DNA from: Paenibacillus lutimineralis
GTDB lineage: Bacteria; Bacillota; Bacilli; Paenibacillales; Paenibacillaceae
Length of the DNA stretch: 64,000 nt
Assembly: GCF_003991425.1 (NCBI RefSeq)
Contig: NZ_CP034346.1
Span: forward strand, 4,129,501-4,193,500
Reading direction: 5' to 3'
A model generated the notes under the pieces. It was not told the origin of the DNA. It made no database searches and saw only the letters and a program-made list of their open reading frames with translations. Position numbers and translations under genes: made by a program. Shown here piece after piece: positions 52,543-61,332 of this stretch. The stretch's first letter is position 1; each line of letters begins with the position of its first letter.

Positions 52543-53409
52543 TTACCCTTTAATTCCCGACAACTGAATGCCTTCAATGAAATAACGCTCTGCGTATAAA
52601 AACAGCAGCAGCATCGGCATCATGTACACAACTGAAGCAGCGAAGGCTACACCACGTGCACCTGCACTAATCTTCGACAAGTATACCGATAACGGCTGCT
52701 TGAGCCCATCTTGCAAAAAAATTAGCGGTTGTTCGACCATATTCCAATGATCAACAAACAAAAGAATAACGAGTGCTGCAAACGCTGGCTTTACCATCGG
52801 CATGATAATAGACAAAAAAATCCGAGCCTGACTGGCTCCATCAATTTTAGCCGCTTCGATATACGAATAAGGAATATTGAGCATGAATTGGCGGAGCAAA
52901 AATACGCCAAACGCTGCAAAAATCCCCGGCAAAATGATAGCCGCATTGCTGTTCATGAGTCCGAGTTTATCAATCACGATATAGTTGGGTACCAATGTCA
53001 CTTGGAACGGCATCAGCATCGTAAGCAAATAAACAAGAAACAGCTTGTCCCGACCTCTAAACTGCAGCTTGGCGAACGCATAAGCCGCTAATGAGGCAAC
53101 AATCGCTTGACCTATTATTATCGGTACAACAAGAAGGACGGAATTCCAGAACATGCGTAGAAATGTAGGTGTTTGGATTAATACTTTTCCATATTGCTCT
53201 AGTGATACCCAATCTGGAATCAGCTTAACGTTGGCGAACTGATCGGCAGCATTGGCATTCTTTCCAAGCGCGTCATAGTTCAACCTGATTTCCTGTTCCG
53301 TCATTAATGAATTGGTTACAGTCAACACGATTGGTGTAAGCAGTATAAGCGCAAAGGTGACTAGAAAAAGCGTCTTCAGTTGCTTAATAAGCATTGGTGC
53401 AATTTTCAT
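52543..53409 (-). CDS. Carbohydrate-type ABC permease, MalG type
   Basis: A 288-residue permease with six TM helices. The EAA loop reads SYIEAAKIDGASQARIFLSI. The first periplasmic loop (about 35-70) is longer than usual and polar. It lies 14 bp downstream of the MalF-type gene and 11 bp before the HlyD gene. No cognate ATPase is present in the window. Confidence 0.9.
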   Translation of the reverse strand: MKIAPMLIKQLKTLFLVTFALILLTPIVLTVTNSLMTEQEIRLNYDALGKNANAADQFANVKLIPDWVSLEQYGKVLIQTPTFLRMFWNSVLLVVPIIIGQAIVASLAAYAFAKLQFRGRDKLFLVYLLTMLMPFQVTLVPNYIVIDKLGLMNSNAAIILPGIFAAFGVFLLRQFMLNIPYSYIEAAKIDGASQARIFLSIIMPMVKPAFAALVILLFVDHWNMVEQPLIFLQDGLKQPLSVYLSKISAGARGVAFAASVVYMMPMLLLFLYAERYFIEGIQLSGIKG

Positions 53410-53423
53410 AAATTCCCCTTTCG

Positions 53424-54299
53424 CTACCCATCCATGAAATTCCGAAATCTGCGTTCCATGGCAAAAAGTACACTTACGAGCAACAATATACTGCCAGCCG
53501 TTACAACGGCAGCGGCGGTCAGCTTCTGTATGTCCAATGATAAGAACATATTGTTCATGTAGTGCTGCAGCATATAGAGACTGTCATGCGGATAATTCCC
53601 GGCAATCAGGTAAGTCTCCCGGAACACCTTAAAGGAATTCACAATGGACATCAGAAAAACAAAGATAGTCGTTGGTAGCAGGTAAACTAACGTAATATTC
53701 GTGAACTTGCGGATGGGCCCCGCGCCTTCTACGTCAGCCGTTTCGTAATAATCATTTGGTATATTTTGCAAACCGGCTAAAAATAAGATGATATTATACC
53801 CAATGTTCTTCCAAATATAGACTACAATGATCACACCACGGGCCCACTCCGACTTCATCCAGTCAATGCGATCAATCCCGAAGCTATTCAAGATGGCGTT
53901 GATAGTTCCATTCCAATCAAACAGCACTTGCCACACGAGAATAATGGAGGCTACTGGAACGACAAGAGGCATGACATATGCCGTACGCAGCCAATTGCGA
54001 ATGTACACGTTATGATTCAACAGTATCGCGATAGCGAGAGAAATGATAAGGACTAGCGGTACGCTTATACCGGTGAACAAAAGCGTATTGTTGACCGCTT
54101 TGTTAAATGATGCACTAGCGAACAATTGTTGATAGTTCGCAAAACCAGCAAAGGAACCGTCTGTATTAGTGTCCTGGAACGAGTACATGACGCCCATTCC
54201 AAAAGGAATCAAGTAAAAGATCGAAAAACCAATCAAGCTCGGTGCCAAGAAATATAAGGCGGTCGCCGTATCCTTGCTAAGCCACTGTCGAAATCTCAT
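53424..54299 (-). CDS. Sugar-type ABC permease, MalF/UgpA type
   Basis: A 291-residue permease with six TM helices starting FLAPSLIGFSIFYLIPFGMG. The EAA loop is degenerate (DYYETADVEGAGPIRKFTNI), with Thr in the place of the usual second Ala, but the Gly is retained. It is the first gene of the four-gene operon and lies 146 bp downstream of the histidine kinase gene, with a terminator-like hairpin between. Confidence 0.9.
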   Translation of the reverse strand: MRFRQWLSKDTATALYFLAPSLIGFSIFYLIPFGMGVMYSFQDTNTDGSFAGFANYQQLFASASFNKAVNNTLLFTGISVPLVLIISLAIAILLNHNVYIRNWLRTAYVMPLVVPVASIILVWQVLFDWNGTINAILNSFGIDRIDWMKSEWARGVIIVVYIWKNIGYNIILFLAGLQNIPNDYYETADVEGAGPIRKFTNITLVYLLPTTIFVFLMSIVNSFKVFRETYLIAGNYPHDSLYMLQHYMNNMFLSLDIQKLTAAAVVTAGSILLLVSVLFAMERRFRNFMDG

Positions 54300-54428
54300 G
54301 CGAACCCCCCCTTCTTTTTTTCACAGATGATGTTTCTTTCTCTGGGTAGTGTTATTAGCATAAGGGATCAACATGGAATTCATATGGAGTATATCTGGAG
54401 TTTATGTGGAGTCCATTTCAACATAAAA

Positions 54429-54462
54429 AAAGAGAAGCCCTAAAGTCAGGAATCTTCTCTTT
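54429..54462 (-). terminator. Terminator overlapping the end of the histidine kinase gene
   Basis: AAAGAGAAG pairs with CTTCTCTTT with a 16-nt loop, and the minus strand continues in TTTTTTATG. The stem includes the last codons of the kinase gene (stop at 54446). It would separate the two-component operon from the ABC operon, unless attenuated. Confidence 0.7.
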
Positions 54463-55894
54463 GAAACTTCATTTGAAACAAAACGCCTTTTTTCGTATTT
54501 GTAATGGAATATTCAATATGGTGTAAGTCCAAGATCTGCTTCACGATATATAAACCAAGTCCACTTCCGCCGGTATTGCGGTTTCTGGATTTCTCAATTC
54601 GGTGGAATGGTTCAAAGATTTCGCTTAGCTGATTACTAGGAATCGAAGCGCCTGTATTCAGTACTTGAAAAACAACATGATCCCTAACACTCTCCAAACG
54701 TATGACCACTCGCTCCCCGGATGTTGAATATTGAATAGCATTCTGAATGACGTTCGTTATTGCTTTTTCAATAAGATTGCGGTCTGCTCGAACCCATAAG
54801 GAATCCACGATATTCGTTTCAACCACCATAGACTTGGCATTGCTCGCATATTCAAGACGACGCATACTATTCTGTACGAGGTTCGATACATTTACTAATT
54901 CCAATTGAGGTTCGAATCCAGCGGATTCCAGCTTGAAAATGTTCAGCAGCTCATGAACGAGCTTCTCCATATCTTTCATAATGACATACGAACGCTGCAA
55001 ATACTTGTCTCGATCCTTGTAAGCACCTATGTTATGAATCATCCCCTCAATTTGTCCCGAAACAGCAGTAATCGGTGTTTTCAACTCGTGGGACACAGTG
55101 GCGATGAATGCGCTGCGTTTGCCTTCTAATTCTCGCACCTTGTCAATTTCGATGGACAATTGTTGATTCGCTTGCCGAAGATCTGTCATCGATTCCTGCA
55201 AATTGCACGACAGCCGATTCAAGCTGCGGGACAGTTCGCCGATCTCATCATTGGAATCAATCGTACTGGTGCGGGTAAAGTCCAGATTGGCCATCCGTTC
55301 GGCCACTCGATTCACTTTAAGCAATGGTCGGGAAATCAATCGGGAATATATCGCAGCTCCCATTATCGAGATCAACAGTATGAGCACCAATACATAGGGC
55401 GCGAACTGAAGCATCACTTGGGAAGCCTCATTTATGGGCTGAAGCGTAGCAATCATGAGCAGCGTATATGTCCCCTCTTGTAGGGAAATTTGTCTTTCTG
55501 AGCTATAAACTTCCTTGGTCTGTTTTATTTTATCGATATTTATTGTGGATTTTAGAGCCTCATCCCCATTTACAATAGAAGAATAAGGGACTACATTAAT
55601 GATTGAAGGGAGATAAACGATACGTTCGCTTTCATTCACCACGACTAATGAAACATTCTGCTGCAGCGTAAAATTGTCCAGATCCTTCTTTGCCTCAAGG
55701 AAGCTCATCTGCTCCGTTTCCGAAACCAATTGATCCAGGGACTTATTGAGCGTGTTCACTTTATACTGATGGTAGAAAGTAGGAAGAAAATAGTAGAAGA
55801 TGACGAAAATGAGAAACGTGCTTGCAATCAACAACGCATTTGTAATAATAAATATCTTATAGGTAATTCCTTTGCGTCTTACTCTACTCATCAA
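54446..55894 (-). CDS. Sensor histidine kinase (HAMP-HisKA type)
   Basis: A 482-residue membrane kinase. TM1 (about 13-38) and TM2 (about 163-185) enclose a 120-residue extracellular sensor. A HAMP domain (about 186-240) and a short coiled coil follow. The H-box is FIATVSHELKTPITAVSGQI (phospho-acceptor His269). The ATP-binding domain has the N-box IEKAITNVIQNAIQYS, G1-like VLNTGASIP and G2 GGSGLGLYIVKQI. Its first codons overlap the response regulator by 11 bp. The signal is unknown; the position upstream of a solute-binding/HlyD ABC operon suggests that locus as the target. Confidence 0.92.
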   Translation of the reverse strand: MMSRVRRKGITYKIFIITNALLIASTFLIFVIFYYFLPTFYHQYKVNTLNKSLDQLVSETEQMSFLEAKKDLDNFTLQQNVSLVVVNESERIVYLPSIINVVPYSSIVNGDEALKSTINIDKIKQTKEVYSSERQISLQEGTYTLLMIATLQPINEASQVMLQFAPYVLVLILLISIMGAAIYSRLISRPLLKVNRVAERMANLDFTRTSTIDSNDEIGELSRSLNRLSCNLQESMTDLRQANQQLSIEIDKVRELEGKRSAFIATVSHELKTPITAVSGQIEGMIHNIGAYKDRDKYLQRSYVIMKDMEKLVHELLNIFKLESAGFEPQLELVNVSNLVQNSMRRLEYASNAKSMVVETNIVDSLWVRADRNLIEKAITNVIQNAIQYSTSGERVVIRLESVRDHVVFQVLNTGASIPSNQLSEIFEPFHRIEKSRNRNTGGSGLGLYIVKQILDLHHIEYSITNTKKGVLFQMKFQREDS

Positions 55895-56543
55895 ATTTAT
55901 ATCCTATTCCTTTTACTGTTTTAATGTATGGAACCCCTATTTTTTTGCGCAAGTTTTTGATATGCGTATCGACGATCCGATCGTCCCCTAAGTATTCGAG
56001 TCCCCAAGCCTGATCCAGTAAAGCTTCCCGTGTAACAACGCGTCCATTGTTATCCAGCAGAGAACGAAGAATTTCAAATTCTTTGGTAGTCAATTCAATC
56101 TTTTCGCTGCCTACTACCACAGTATATCCATTTCTATCTAACGCTACTTCTTTAAATCGAATAACGTCAGATTCGTTCACATTTGCCCTTCTTAAAGCGG
56201 CTTCCACTCGTTTGATAAGTATATTAAATGAGAATGGCTTTGTAATATAGTCGTCTATTCCCAGATCAAAGCCTTTTATTTCATCGTACTCATCAGCAAG
56301 AGCCGTCAACATGATAATCGGCACGGATGACGACTCGTTCCGGATCATTTTGCATACTTGATACCCATCCATCTTGGGCAGCATCACATCCAATAAGATA
56401 AGGTCATATTCATGATCTTGAAATTGGCGAATTCCACTCAGTCCATCGTCCGCAACGTCTACGTTGTAATTTTGAGCGTTCAAAAACTCTTTGATCAGTT
56501 CCTGAATATCAAAATCATCTTCAATAACTAGTATTTTATTCAT
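55884..56543 (-). CDS. OmpR/PhoB-family response regulator
   Basis: A 219-residue regulator. The receiver has Glu8/Asp9/Asp10, phospho-acceptor Asp52 (LILLDVMLPKMDG), Thr in MLTALADE and Lys in DYITKPFSFNIL. The C-terminal winged helix (about 125-218) has ELTTKEFEILRSLLDNNGRV and the recognition segment DTHIKNLRKKIG, as in OmpR types. It is coupled to the kinase by an 11-bp overlap. Target genes are unknown, probably the downstream ABC/HlyD operon. Confidence 0.93.
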   Translation of the reverse strand: MNKILVIEDDFDIQELIKEFLNAQNYNVDVADDGLSGIRQFQDHEYDLILLDVMLPKMDGYQVCKMIRNESSSVPIIMLTALADEYDEIKGFDLGIDDYITKPFSFNILIKRVEAALRRANVNESDVIRFKEVALDRNGYTVVVGSEKIELTTKEFEILRSLLDNNGRVVTREALLDQAWGLEYLGDDRIVDTHIKNLRKKIGVPYIKTVKGIGYKFDE

Positions 56544-56753
56544 GTTTATCTAACACCTCTACATCCCATTTCCATTCTGCATTCATTATATATGCATCCA
56601 TTATAGCCCATCAACTTATTACCCAAAGGGTTCTCTGTATATACAAAATCGTCCTAATAATAAAAAAAATCCAGATATCTATGAGTTCACCACTCGTGCA
56701 GGACCCGAAAGGCTACATTTTTGGCGACCAATAGTTGAGTATTTCACTCCGCA

Positions 56754-56890
56754 TTAAATATCCTTCAACGGATTTATTAATCGCCTATACAACAAATCCT
56801 CACTGCCTGAATTATCTATTACATAATCCGAAATACATTTAATATCTAGTGCTCCTAATGATTTTATATATTCACAAAAACCATTTGTGG
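56754..56890 (-). pseudogene. C-terminal remnant of an unknown, nucleotide-kinase-like protein
   Basis: A minus-strand frame ending at 56754 reads GFCEYIKSLGALDIKCISDY then VIDNSGSEDLLYRRLINPLK. The DYVIDNSGS motif is typical of the C-terminus of dephospho-CoA-kinase-like and related P-loop NTPases. No start or P-loop is present upstream. The short length makes the family call tentative. Confidence 0.35.
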
Positions 56891-57106
56891 CCTTACGGCA
56901 TCATCCGTTAACAGGTATTTCAATTTTTCCTGCTTTACATTAACATACCAGACCCAGTATCGCCGTTGCTGAACATTATTTACTCCAGGAATCAAATAAC
57001 TGAGAATTTGAGTTCTATCACCTTGATAAAACGTAAATTTGTTCTCAAAAAAACGAATAAGATCTTTGCCGAGAGCTACCGCCAAAATTGGAATTCCACA
57101 TGGCAA
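56864..57106 (-). pseudogene. Fragment of an FAD-dependent monooxygenase-like protein
   Basis: An 80-codon frame contains NKFTFYQGDRTQILSYLIPG then RRYWVWYVNVKQEKLKYLLT, which resembles the middle of FAD-dependent aromatic or pyridine monooxygenases (YPGD..LTAYPIPG...RRYNWVWY). The N-terminal GxGxxG FAD motif and the C-terminal GDAA motif are both missing. It is a remnant. Confidence 0.5.
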
Positions 57107-57169
57107 TCAAGTAGAGTCGGACGGGTTCGATTCCCTCCTCGGCATTATGTAATACCATGAATAACTTTT

Positions 57170-57286
57170 TTATGACCTCGATGATCTTGGCATAGGAACA
57201 GCCCCTGCGCCGGTTCCTGCTGGTCTGCACAAGCATCCACCCCAAATCCCGTTGTGGCGTTCGACCAGTCGAGCAAGTTTGTCCAT
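57170..57286 (-). pseudogene. Fragment of a GNAT-like acetyltransferase
   Basis: The frame reads MDKLARLVERHNGIWGGCLC and then diverges before a stop at 57170. The RHNGIWGGCxC block resembles the N-terminal part of a GNAT subgroup (KHNGVWGGCWC). The acetyl-CoA loop is missing. The identification rests on a short motif. Confidence 0.35.
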
Positions 57287-57451
57287 GTGGTTGCATCCAA
57301 GAGTCTCATGGATTATTCCTTAACGTCTTCCTCTCTTATTTGGGTCATTGTGGATTAAACGCTGTTCTATTAAATCTCTGAGGGTCTAATGGAGAGTAAG
57401 CATAGGAATCAATCGAAGAGCATTTATTTTCAATGTTACTAAAGCATGTTA

Positions 57452-57620
57452 TTACTGAAATTTCACCGCTTGTTGCTCGAACGCTTCGTTTGGTATAACA
57501 GAGATCATACTAGTGTCCATGGTTTCGAAAAATTCAATGTTTAGATACTCAACTGATATATTCAGTTCATACTTCTTTATCATGCCAAATCTCTCATGTA
57601 GCGCACCAACCCATGGACAT
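57452..57620 (-). pseudogene. 3' remnant of an unrecognised gene joined to the broken IS1182 copy
   Basis: The frame continues from the IS remnant into HERFGMIKKYELNISVEYLN then IEFFETMDTSMISVIPNEAF and a stop at 57452. The composition looks like genuine protein, but I do not recognise it and it lacks its own start. It is probably the tail of a gene cut by the IS1182 insertion and later deletion. Confidence 0.35.
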
Positions 57621-57797
57621 CGGCACGACGATGTCATACAATGCCGCATAAGGACACAGAACCAAGGCTTGTTGTTGACGAATCATCTCGCTGACCCACT
57701 GTTCATGATGCTTTCATTTTAAGCGAAAAGAGGTACAGCTTCCTCAATTTTCTTGAGGGGCTGTACCTTTAACATGAATGGACTTTTTCAGTGGCCT
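57621..57797 (-). mobile_element. Truncated IS1182-family copy (left end only)
   Basis: The minus strand repeats the left 175 bp of the complete IS at 18301: the terminal AGGCCACTGAAAAAGTCC, the GGTACAGC hairpin, a degraded promoter, and the first codons of the transposase (MIRQQQALVLCPYAALYDIV). Similarity stops abruptly at 57621. There are several point differences, so it is an older copy. Confidence 0.85.
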
Positions 57798-57976
57798 TGT
57801 CCAGTACAGAAATCATCTTCTTTCGGTAGCTTAACACTCTTTTTAAAGTGTCCTTGACAAAGGGACCAGTTCAGCATGCGTTGCAGCCACCGACCTTTTA
57901 TTTTTTTATGCCTACATTATGAGGATATTTAGCCTATAGAAATTAGAAGTAATGAATTATTATCTAAGTCGTGTCA

Positions 57977-60091
57977 TTAGTCTGAAACTGTGGAAACATC
58001 ACGGATCAGCATGTTCTCGTGAGCATTTAATGCATTCACGACATTAAGCAGTATTTGTGTTGAGGAGATACCATTATTCAACCCCTCTTTAATGGTTGAT
58101 CCAAGCAAATTCTCCAGTTGTATAGTATTGATCAATTTCTTTTCATCTAATAACTGGAGCCTTTTGCCTAAGGAAAAATTATCACTTGAATAGGATAGAA
58201 AAGGATATTTTCTAAAAATGTCTCTTTCCTTATAAAGGTGTGTTCTTGGTACACAAACCCCAAGACTTGCTAGTTCTTCTTGGATAATATATTGATATAA
58301 CCATTGGAAGAACAAAACAGCAGATTCAGTGTTTTGCGAATCTTTGCATATACCAAAAACTCCTCCACCCAATGCTGGTTTGCTGCCAGGAATCGAGCTA
58401 TATCCATAAGGAACATGGCGTATTTGATTTAGATGATTTGTGTACCCAATAATGATAGAAGTTTCATTGTGGTTAAATGATGATATTTCTGTATTCCACC
58501 ATTCTTCATTAGTTAGTTTTACATAATTGCGCAGCTTACGGTAAGTATCTAGTGTGGATACAAATTTGTCCGAATCTAATGAGATTTGATTTTCCTCATA
58601 TTTGAATGAGCCGCCTTCAGAAAAGAAATAGGGAAGGAATTCAGAGGCTATTAATACCCCAGAATTGCCAATCATCTCCAGAGGATACTCGGTAGTTTTT
58701 TCGGGAATATCTAGTTCAGTGTAAAATTCACAAAATTCCAGTAATTCTTTATACGTTTTCGGTGGTGTCAAATTACGATTGTATTTTGATGAATAATATT
58801 TTTGAATAATTGGATTTTCAAAAATATCTTTCCGATATAGCATCATTTGAATAGATGGGTCTACAGGAAGACCATAAATGCAATCATCAACATACATATA
58901 ATGTCTCCAGTCATTCATTACTTGGGATATATCGAATATCGCCTGAATGTCTGTGATGTTTTTGAATAGACGCGGACCGTACCATGGGAAATAACTCACG
59001 TCTAATCGAATTAAATCGTAGTTGTGGACTTTTTCAGAGTGTAGGACTTTATTCAGCTCTTCAAAAGGAAGAGAATCTATTTTACAATTCACCCCGGTTA
59101 GCGTTGAAAAGTTTGTAATCAGTTTTTGCAACGCATTTGAAAATGGGTTTTCTAGCATAAGAATATTCAGATCACAAGGTGATTTCATAATTTCTAGGCT
59201 TTGGTAAGTGGTTGAATAAATTTTTATACTAGAATTTAGTTTGTTAATTGAAAAGTCTTTCGATGTGACCATGTTTATAATTTTCAAAGCTAACTCGTTG
59301 CTTGAGTAATAGTAAGTATGAATGTTTTTTTCTCCAAAATTAATCCGTTTTTGATTTGAGATGTAGGTAATAATCGGTAGCTCCAACTTCAATAATTGAT
59401 AAATCGTCAGGATTCGTTCTAACACTTCTGATGAAAAAACCATTAGGTGCGTCGGCGCATCTTCCAGAATTAGTCTATATAGATCCTCACTATTTGTTTT
59501 AACGGTTTGTATAACAAATTGTGGGGCTCTATATTTTATCATGCTTGTTAACCCAAAGATGGATTCTTCACCAATGATGGTAACCGAGTTTTCTTTATTG
59601 TTTTCGAGATAAGCCTCCATGTTTAAACTAATGTGATTAGTCTGCTTCTCATAGGTTGAATGGCCAAGTGTAATCAATCTTTCTGGTGGGATGGCATCAA
59701 GCAATGTTTTATTTGTAATGGAGGATAAATAAATGATTGCCTTATATTTATTACTTCTGACGAGATTAACTATTGAAGTAGTATCTGAACTGTTATCAAC
59801 TTCAATAACCTTTAATTCCATGTCGTGAAGCTTCAACATATGTAATAGATCAGTAATTAGTGGACTAGTTGTCTCTTCTAAGTCTGACACTAACAAAAGA
59901 ATAGTAGAAGAGTCTTTTTTTCTAATAGAGAGGGCACTCTCATCTGGGAAGTAGCCCATTTTTTTTGCTATTTCCTCTACCTTTCTAATCGTATCAATTT
60001 TGGCATTACCTTTATTGTTTAAGACATTGGAAACCGTGCCGATGCTAACACCAGCTGCTTTAGCTATATCAGATATAGTAACTTTTTTCAT
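57977..60091 (-). CDS. LacI-type HTH regulator fused to a solute-binding-protein domain
   Basis: 704 residues from the ATG at 60091, which has GGAGTGAG 8 nt upstream; an in-frame GTG at 60103 overlaps that site. Residues 1-50 are a LacI HTH (VTISDIAKAAGVSIGTVSNV). Residues about 60-280 look like a diverged periplasmic-binding type-1 domain (STILLLVSDLEETTSPLITD). Residues about 305-640 resemble an SBP_bac_1-type domain (NILMLENPFSNALQKLITNF; YGLPVDPSIQMMLYRKDIFE; AVLFFQWLYQYIIQEELASL). LacI proteins are normally about 330 residues. There is no signal peptide, so the SBP part must act in the cytoplasm as a sensor. It is divergent from an ABC importer and probably represses it. Confidence 0.88.
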   Translation of the reverse strand: MKKVTISDIAKAAGVSIGTVSNVLNNKGNAKIDTIRKVEEIAKKMGYFPDESALSIRKKDSSTILLLVSDLEETTSPLITDLLHMLKLHDMELKVIEVDNSSDTTSIVNLVRSNKYKAIIYLSSITNKTLLDAIPPERLITLGHSTYEKQTNHISLNMEAYLENNKENSVTIIGEESIFGLTSMIKYRAPQFVIQTVKTNSEDLYRLILEDAPTHLMVFSSEVLERILTIYQLLKLELPIITYISNQKRINFGEKNIHTYYYSSNELALKIINMVTSKDFSINKLNSSIKIYSTTYQSLEIMKSPCDLNILMLENPFSNALQKLITNFSTLTGVNCKIDSLPFEELNKVLHSEKVHNYDLIRLDVSYFPWYGPRLFKNITDIQAIFDISQVMNDWRHYMYVDDCIYGLPVDPSIQMMLYRKDIFENPIIQKYYSSKYNRNLTPPKTYKELLEFCEFYTELDIPEKTTEYPLEMIGNSGVLIASEFLPYFFSEGGSFKYEENQISLDSDKFVSTLDTYRKLRNYVKLTNEEWWNTEISSFNHNETSIIIGYTNHLNQIRHVPYGYSSIPGSKPALGGGVFGICKDSQNTESAVLFFQWLYQYIIQEELASLGVCVPRTHLYKERDIFRKYPFLSYSSDNFSLGKRLQLLDEKKLINTIQLENLLGSTIKEGLNNGISSTQILLNVVNALNAHENMLIRDVSTVSD

Positions 60092-60110
60092 TATCCTACT
60101 CACTCCATTT

Positions 60111-60153
60111 TTTTATTGACGCTTACATTTTTTTTATTGACGCTTAACATTTA
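60111..60153. repeat. Tandem 21-bp repeat in the LacI/ABC intergenic region
   Basis: TTTTATTGACGCTTACATTT is followed 21 bp later by TTTTATTGACGCTTAACATT. Each copy contains TTGACG, so the region carries two -35-like boxes two helical turns apart. Confidence 0.75.
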
Positions 60154-60164
60154 TATGGTATATT
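60137..60164 (+). promoter_or_regulatory. Promoter of the ABC importer operon
   Basis: A -35 TTGACG (60137-60142), 16-bp spacer and -10 TATATT (60159-60164). The start site would be near 60171, upstream of both LacI-type half-sites, so repressor bound there could block the initial transcript. Confidence 0.6.
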
Positions 60165-60182
60165 AATTTTAGCATTTAAATT

Positions 60183-60222
60183 AAAACGTTTCAATATCAA
60201 ATTGTAAAATAAATGAAACGTT
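60183..60222. promoter_or_regulatory. LacI-type operator-like sites
   Basis: AACGTTTCA (60185-60193) and TGAAACGTT (60214-60222) form a 9-bp inverted pair, and each is built around the ACGT core typical of LacI-family operators. The first site is close to a full palindrome (TTAAAAC / GTTTCAA, one mismatch). They lie between the predicted promoter and the binding-protein gene. Confidence 0.6.
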
Positions 60223-60241
60223 ATACAAGGAGGAAGCTTTA

Positions 60242-61312
60242 ATGAAGTTAGGTATGAAGATTGCAGCACTTGGTTTGATATCATTAATGGTTTTATCTGG
60301 ATGTGGAAGCTCTGAAGATGGGAAAAGCGCAAATGATAGTGGTGGAAAAAAAGATGAGAAAATTATAGTCTACTCAAACTCCGTCAGTAACGGACGTGGT
60401 GATTTCTTAAAAGAGAAAGCTGAGGAAAAAGGTTTCAAACTTGAAATTGTCGATTTAGGGGGTAACGATCTCCTGAACCGGGTTATTGCTGAAAAAGATT
60501 CTCCAATTGCCGATGTCGTGTTTGGAATGAACCAAATGATGTTCAGTAAGGTTGAACAAGAAGGGATCTTTGAATCCTATAAGCCTAAATGGTTGGATAA
60601 GGTTGATTCTTCACTAGTTAATAAAGATAATAAGTATTCCCCATTACAAGAACAACGAGTATTCATGATCTACGATGCTAACAAAATTAAACCTGAAAAT
60701 GCTGTAAAGGATTGGCAAGATCTAGCTAGCAAATCTGATCTAAAGGGTAAATACATTGTTCCTAAAGGTTTAGGTGGCGCCACTGCTAATGCTGTTGTTT
60801 ATAACATTTTAATGAATTATCAGGACGAAAAAAGCGACAATGGGATCTCTAAGGAAGGATGGGATGAAGTTAAGAAATTTTTCAAAAATGGTGTCGCCCC
60901 ATCAGAAGGACAATCTGAAGTTGCAGAATTAGCAAATGGAAAAGTAGATTACTCTTTTACTTGGTTGAGTAATATACCCATTGTTGAAGAAAGTTTAGGT
61001 ATTAAACTTGGTGTGGTAAATCCTTCATATGGTGTGCCACAAACCGTTGAACAAGTTGGAATCATCAAGAAAGACAAGATGAACGCAAAAGTCAAAGAAT
61101 TTGTTGATTTCCTTGGGAGTACAGAAGTGCAATCAGAATGGGCGGAAAAGTTTGGTTCAGCCCCAGTAAATAAAGATGCTCAAGGATCAGTGAACTCTAG
61201 GATTGCTGAAATTCTGAATGAAACGACTCCTCAAGACAATGATTACGACTTCATCAACAAACATATTGATGAATGGGTTGAGTACATTGAATTGAATGTT
61301 CTAGGAAACTAA
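60242..61312 (+). CDS. ABC importer substrate-binding lipoprotein, AfuA/FbpA-like
   Basis: 356 residues. Signal peptide with lipobox MVLSGCGSS (Cys about 21). The mature protein is a type-2 periplasmic-binding fold of the iron(III)/thiamine/sugar-phosphate cluster: IIVYSNSVSNGRGDFLKEKA, ADVVFGMNQMMFSKVEQEGI, YIVPKGLGGATANAVVYNIL, VEFLGSTEVQ-like ending. AAGGAGG lies 8 nt before the ATG. The family includes AfuA, which binds hexose phosphates, as well as ferric-ion binders. The usual two adjacent Tyr ligands of FbpA were not seen, so an organic anion is as likely as iron. Confidence 0.9.
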   Translation: MKLGMKIAALGLISLMVLSGCGSSEDGKSANDSGGKKDEKIIVYSNSVSNGRGDFLKEKAEEKGFKLEIVDLGGNDLLNRVIAEKDSPIADVVFGMNQMMFSKVEQEGIFESYKPKWLDKVDSSLVNKDNKYSPLQEQRVFMIYDANKIKPENAVKDWQDLASKSDLKGKYIVPKGLGGATANAVVYNILMNYQDEKSDNGISKEGWDEVKKFFKNGVAPSEGQSEVAELANGKVDYSFTWLSNIPIVEESLGIKLGVVNPSYGVPQTVEQVGIIKKDKMNAKVKEFVDFLGSTEVQSEWAEKFGSAPVNKDAQGSVNSRIAEILNETTPQDNDYDFINKHIDEWVEYIELNVLGN

Positions 61313-61332
61313 CAACGAATAGAGGGATTTCA

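Noticed and set aside
57066..57146. tRNA-like sequence: GCCGAG near 57068 and GGGTTCGATTCCC followed by CTCGGCA near 57130-57144
   Set aside because: The acceptor arms pair (GCCGAG/CTCGGC), but the T-stem has only three paired bases, no D or anticodon arm can be folded, and the region overlaps the FAD-monooxygenase remnant. Treated as chance or a decayed fragment.
57805..57880. Minus-strand TGAACTGGTCCCTTTGTCAA then GGACACTTTAAAAAGAG, reminiscent of an IS3-type end
   Set aside because: No transposase sequence or second end is visible, so it is not called as an element.
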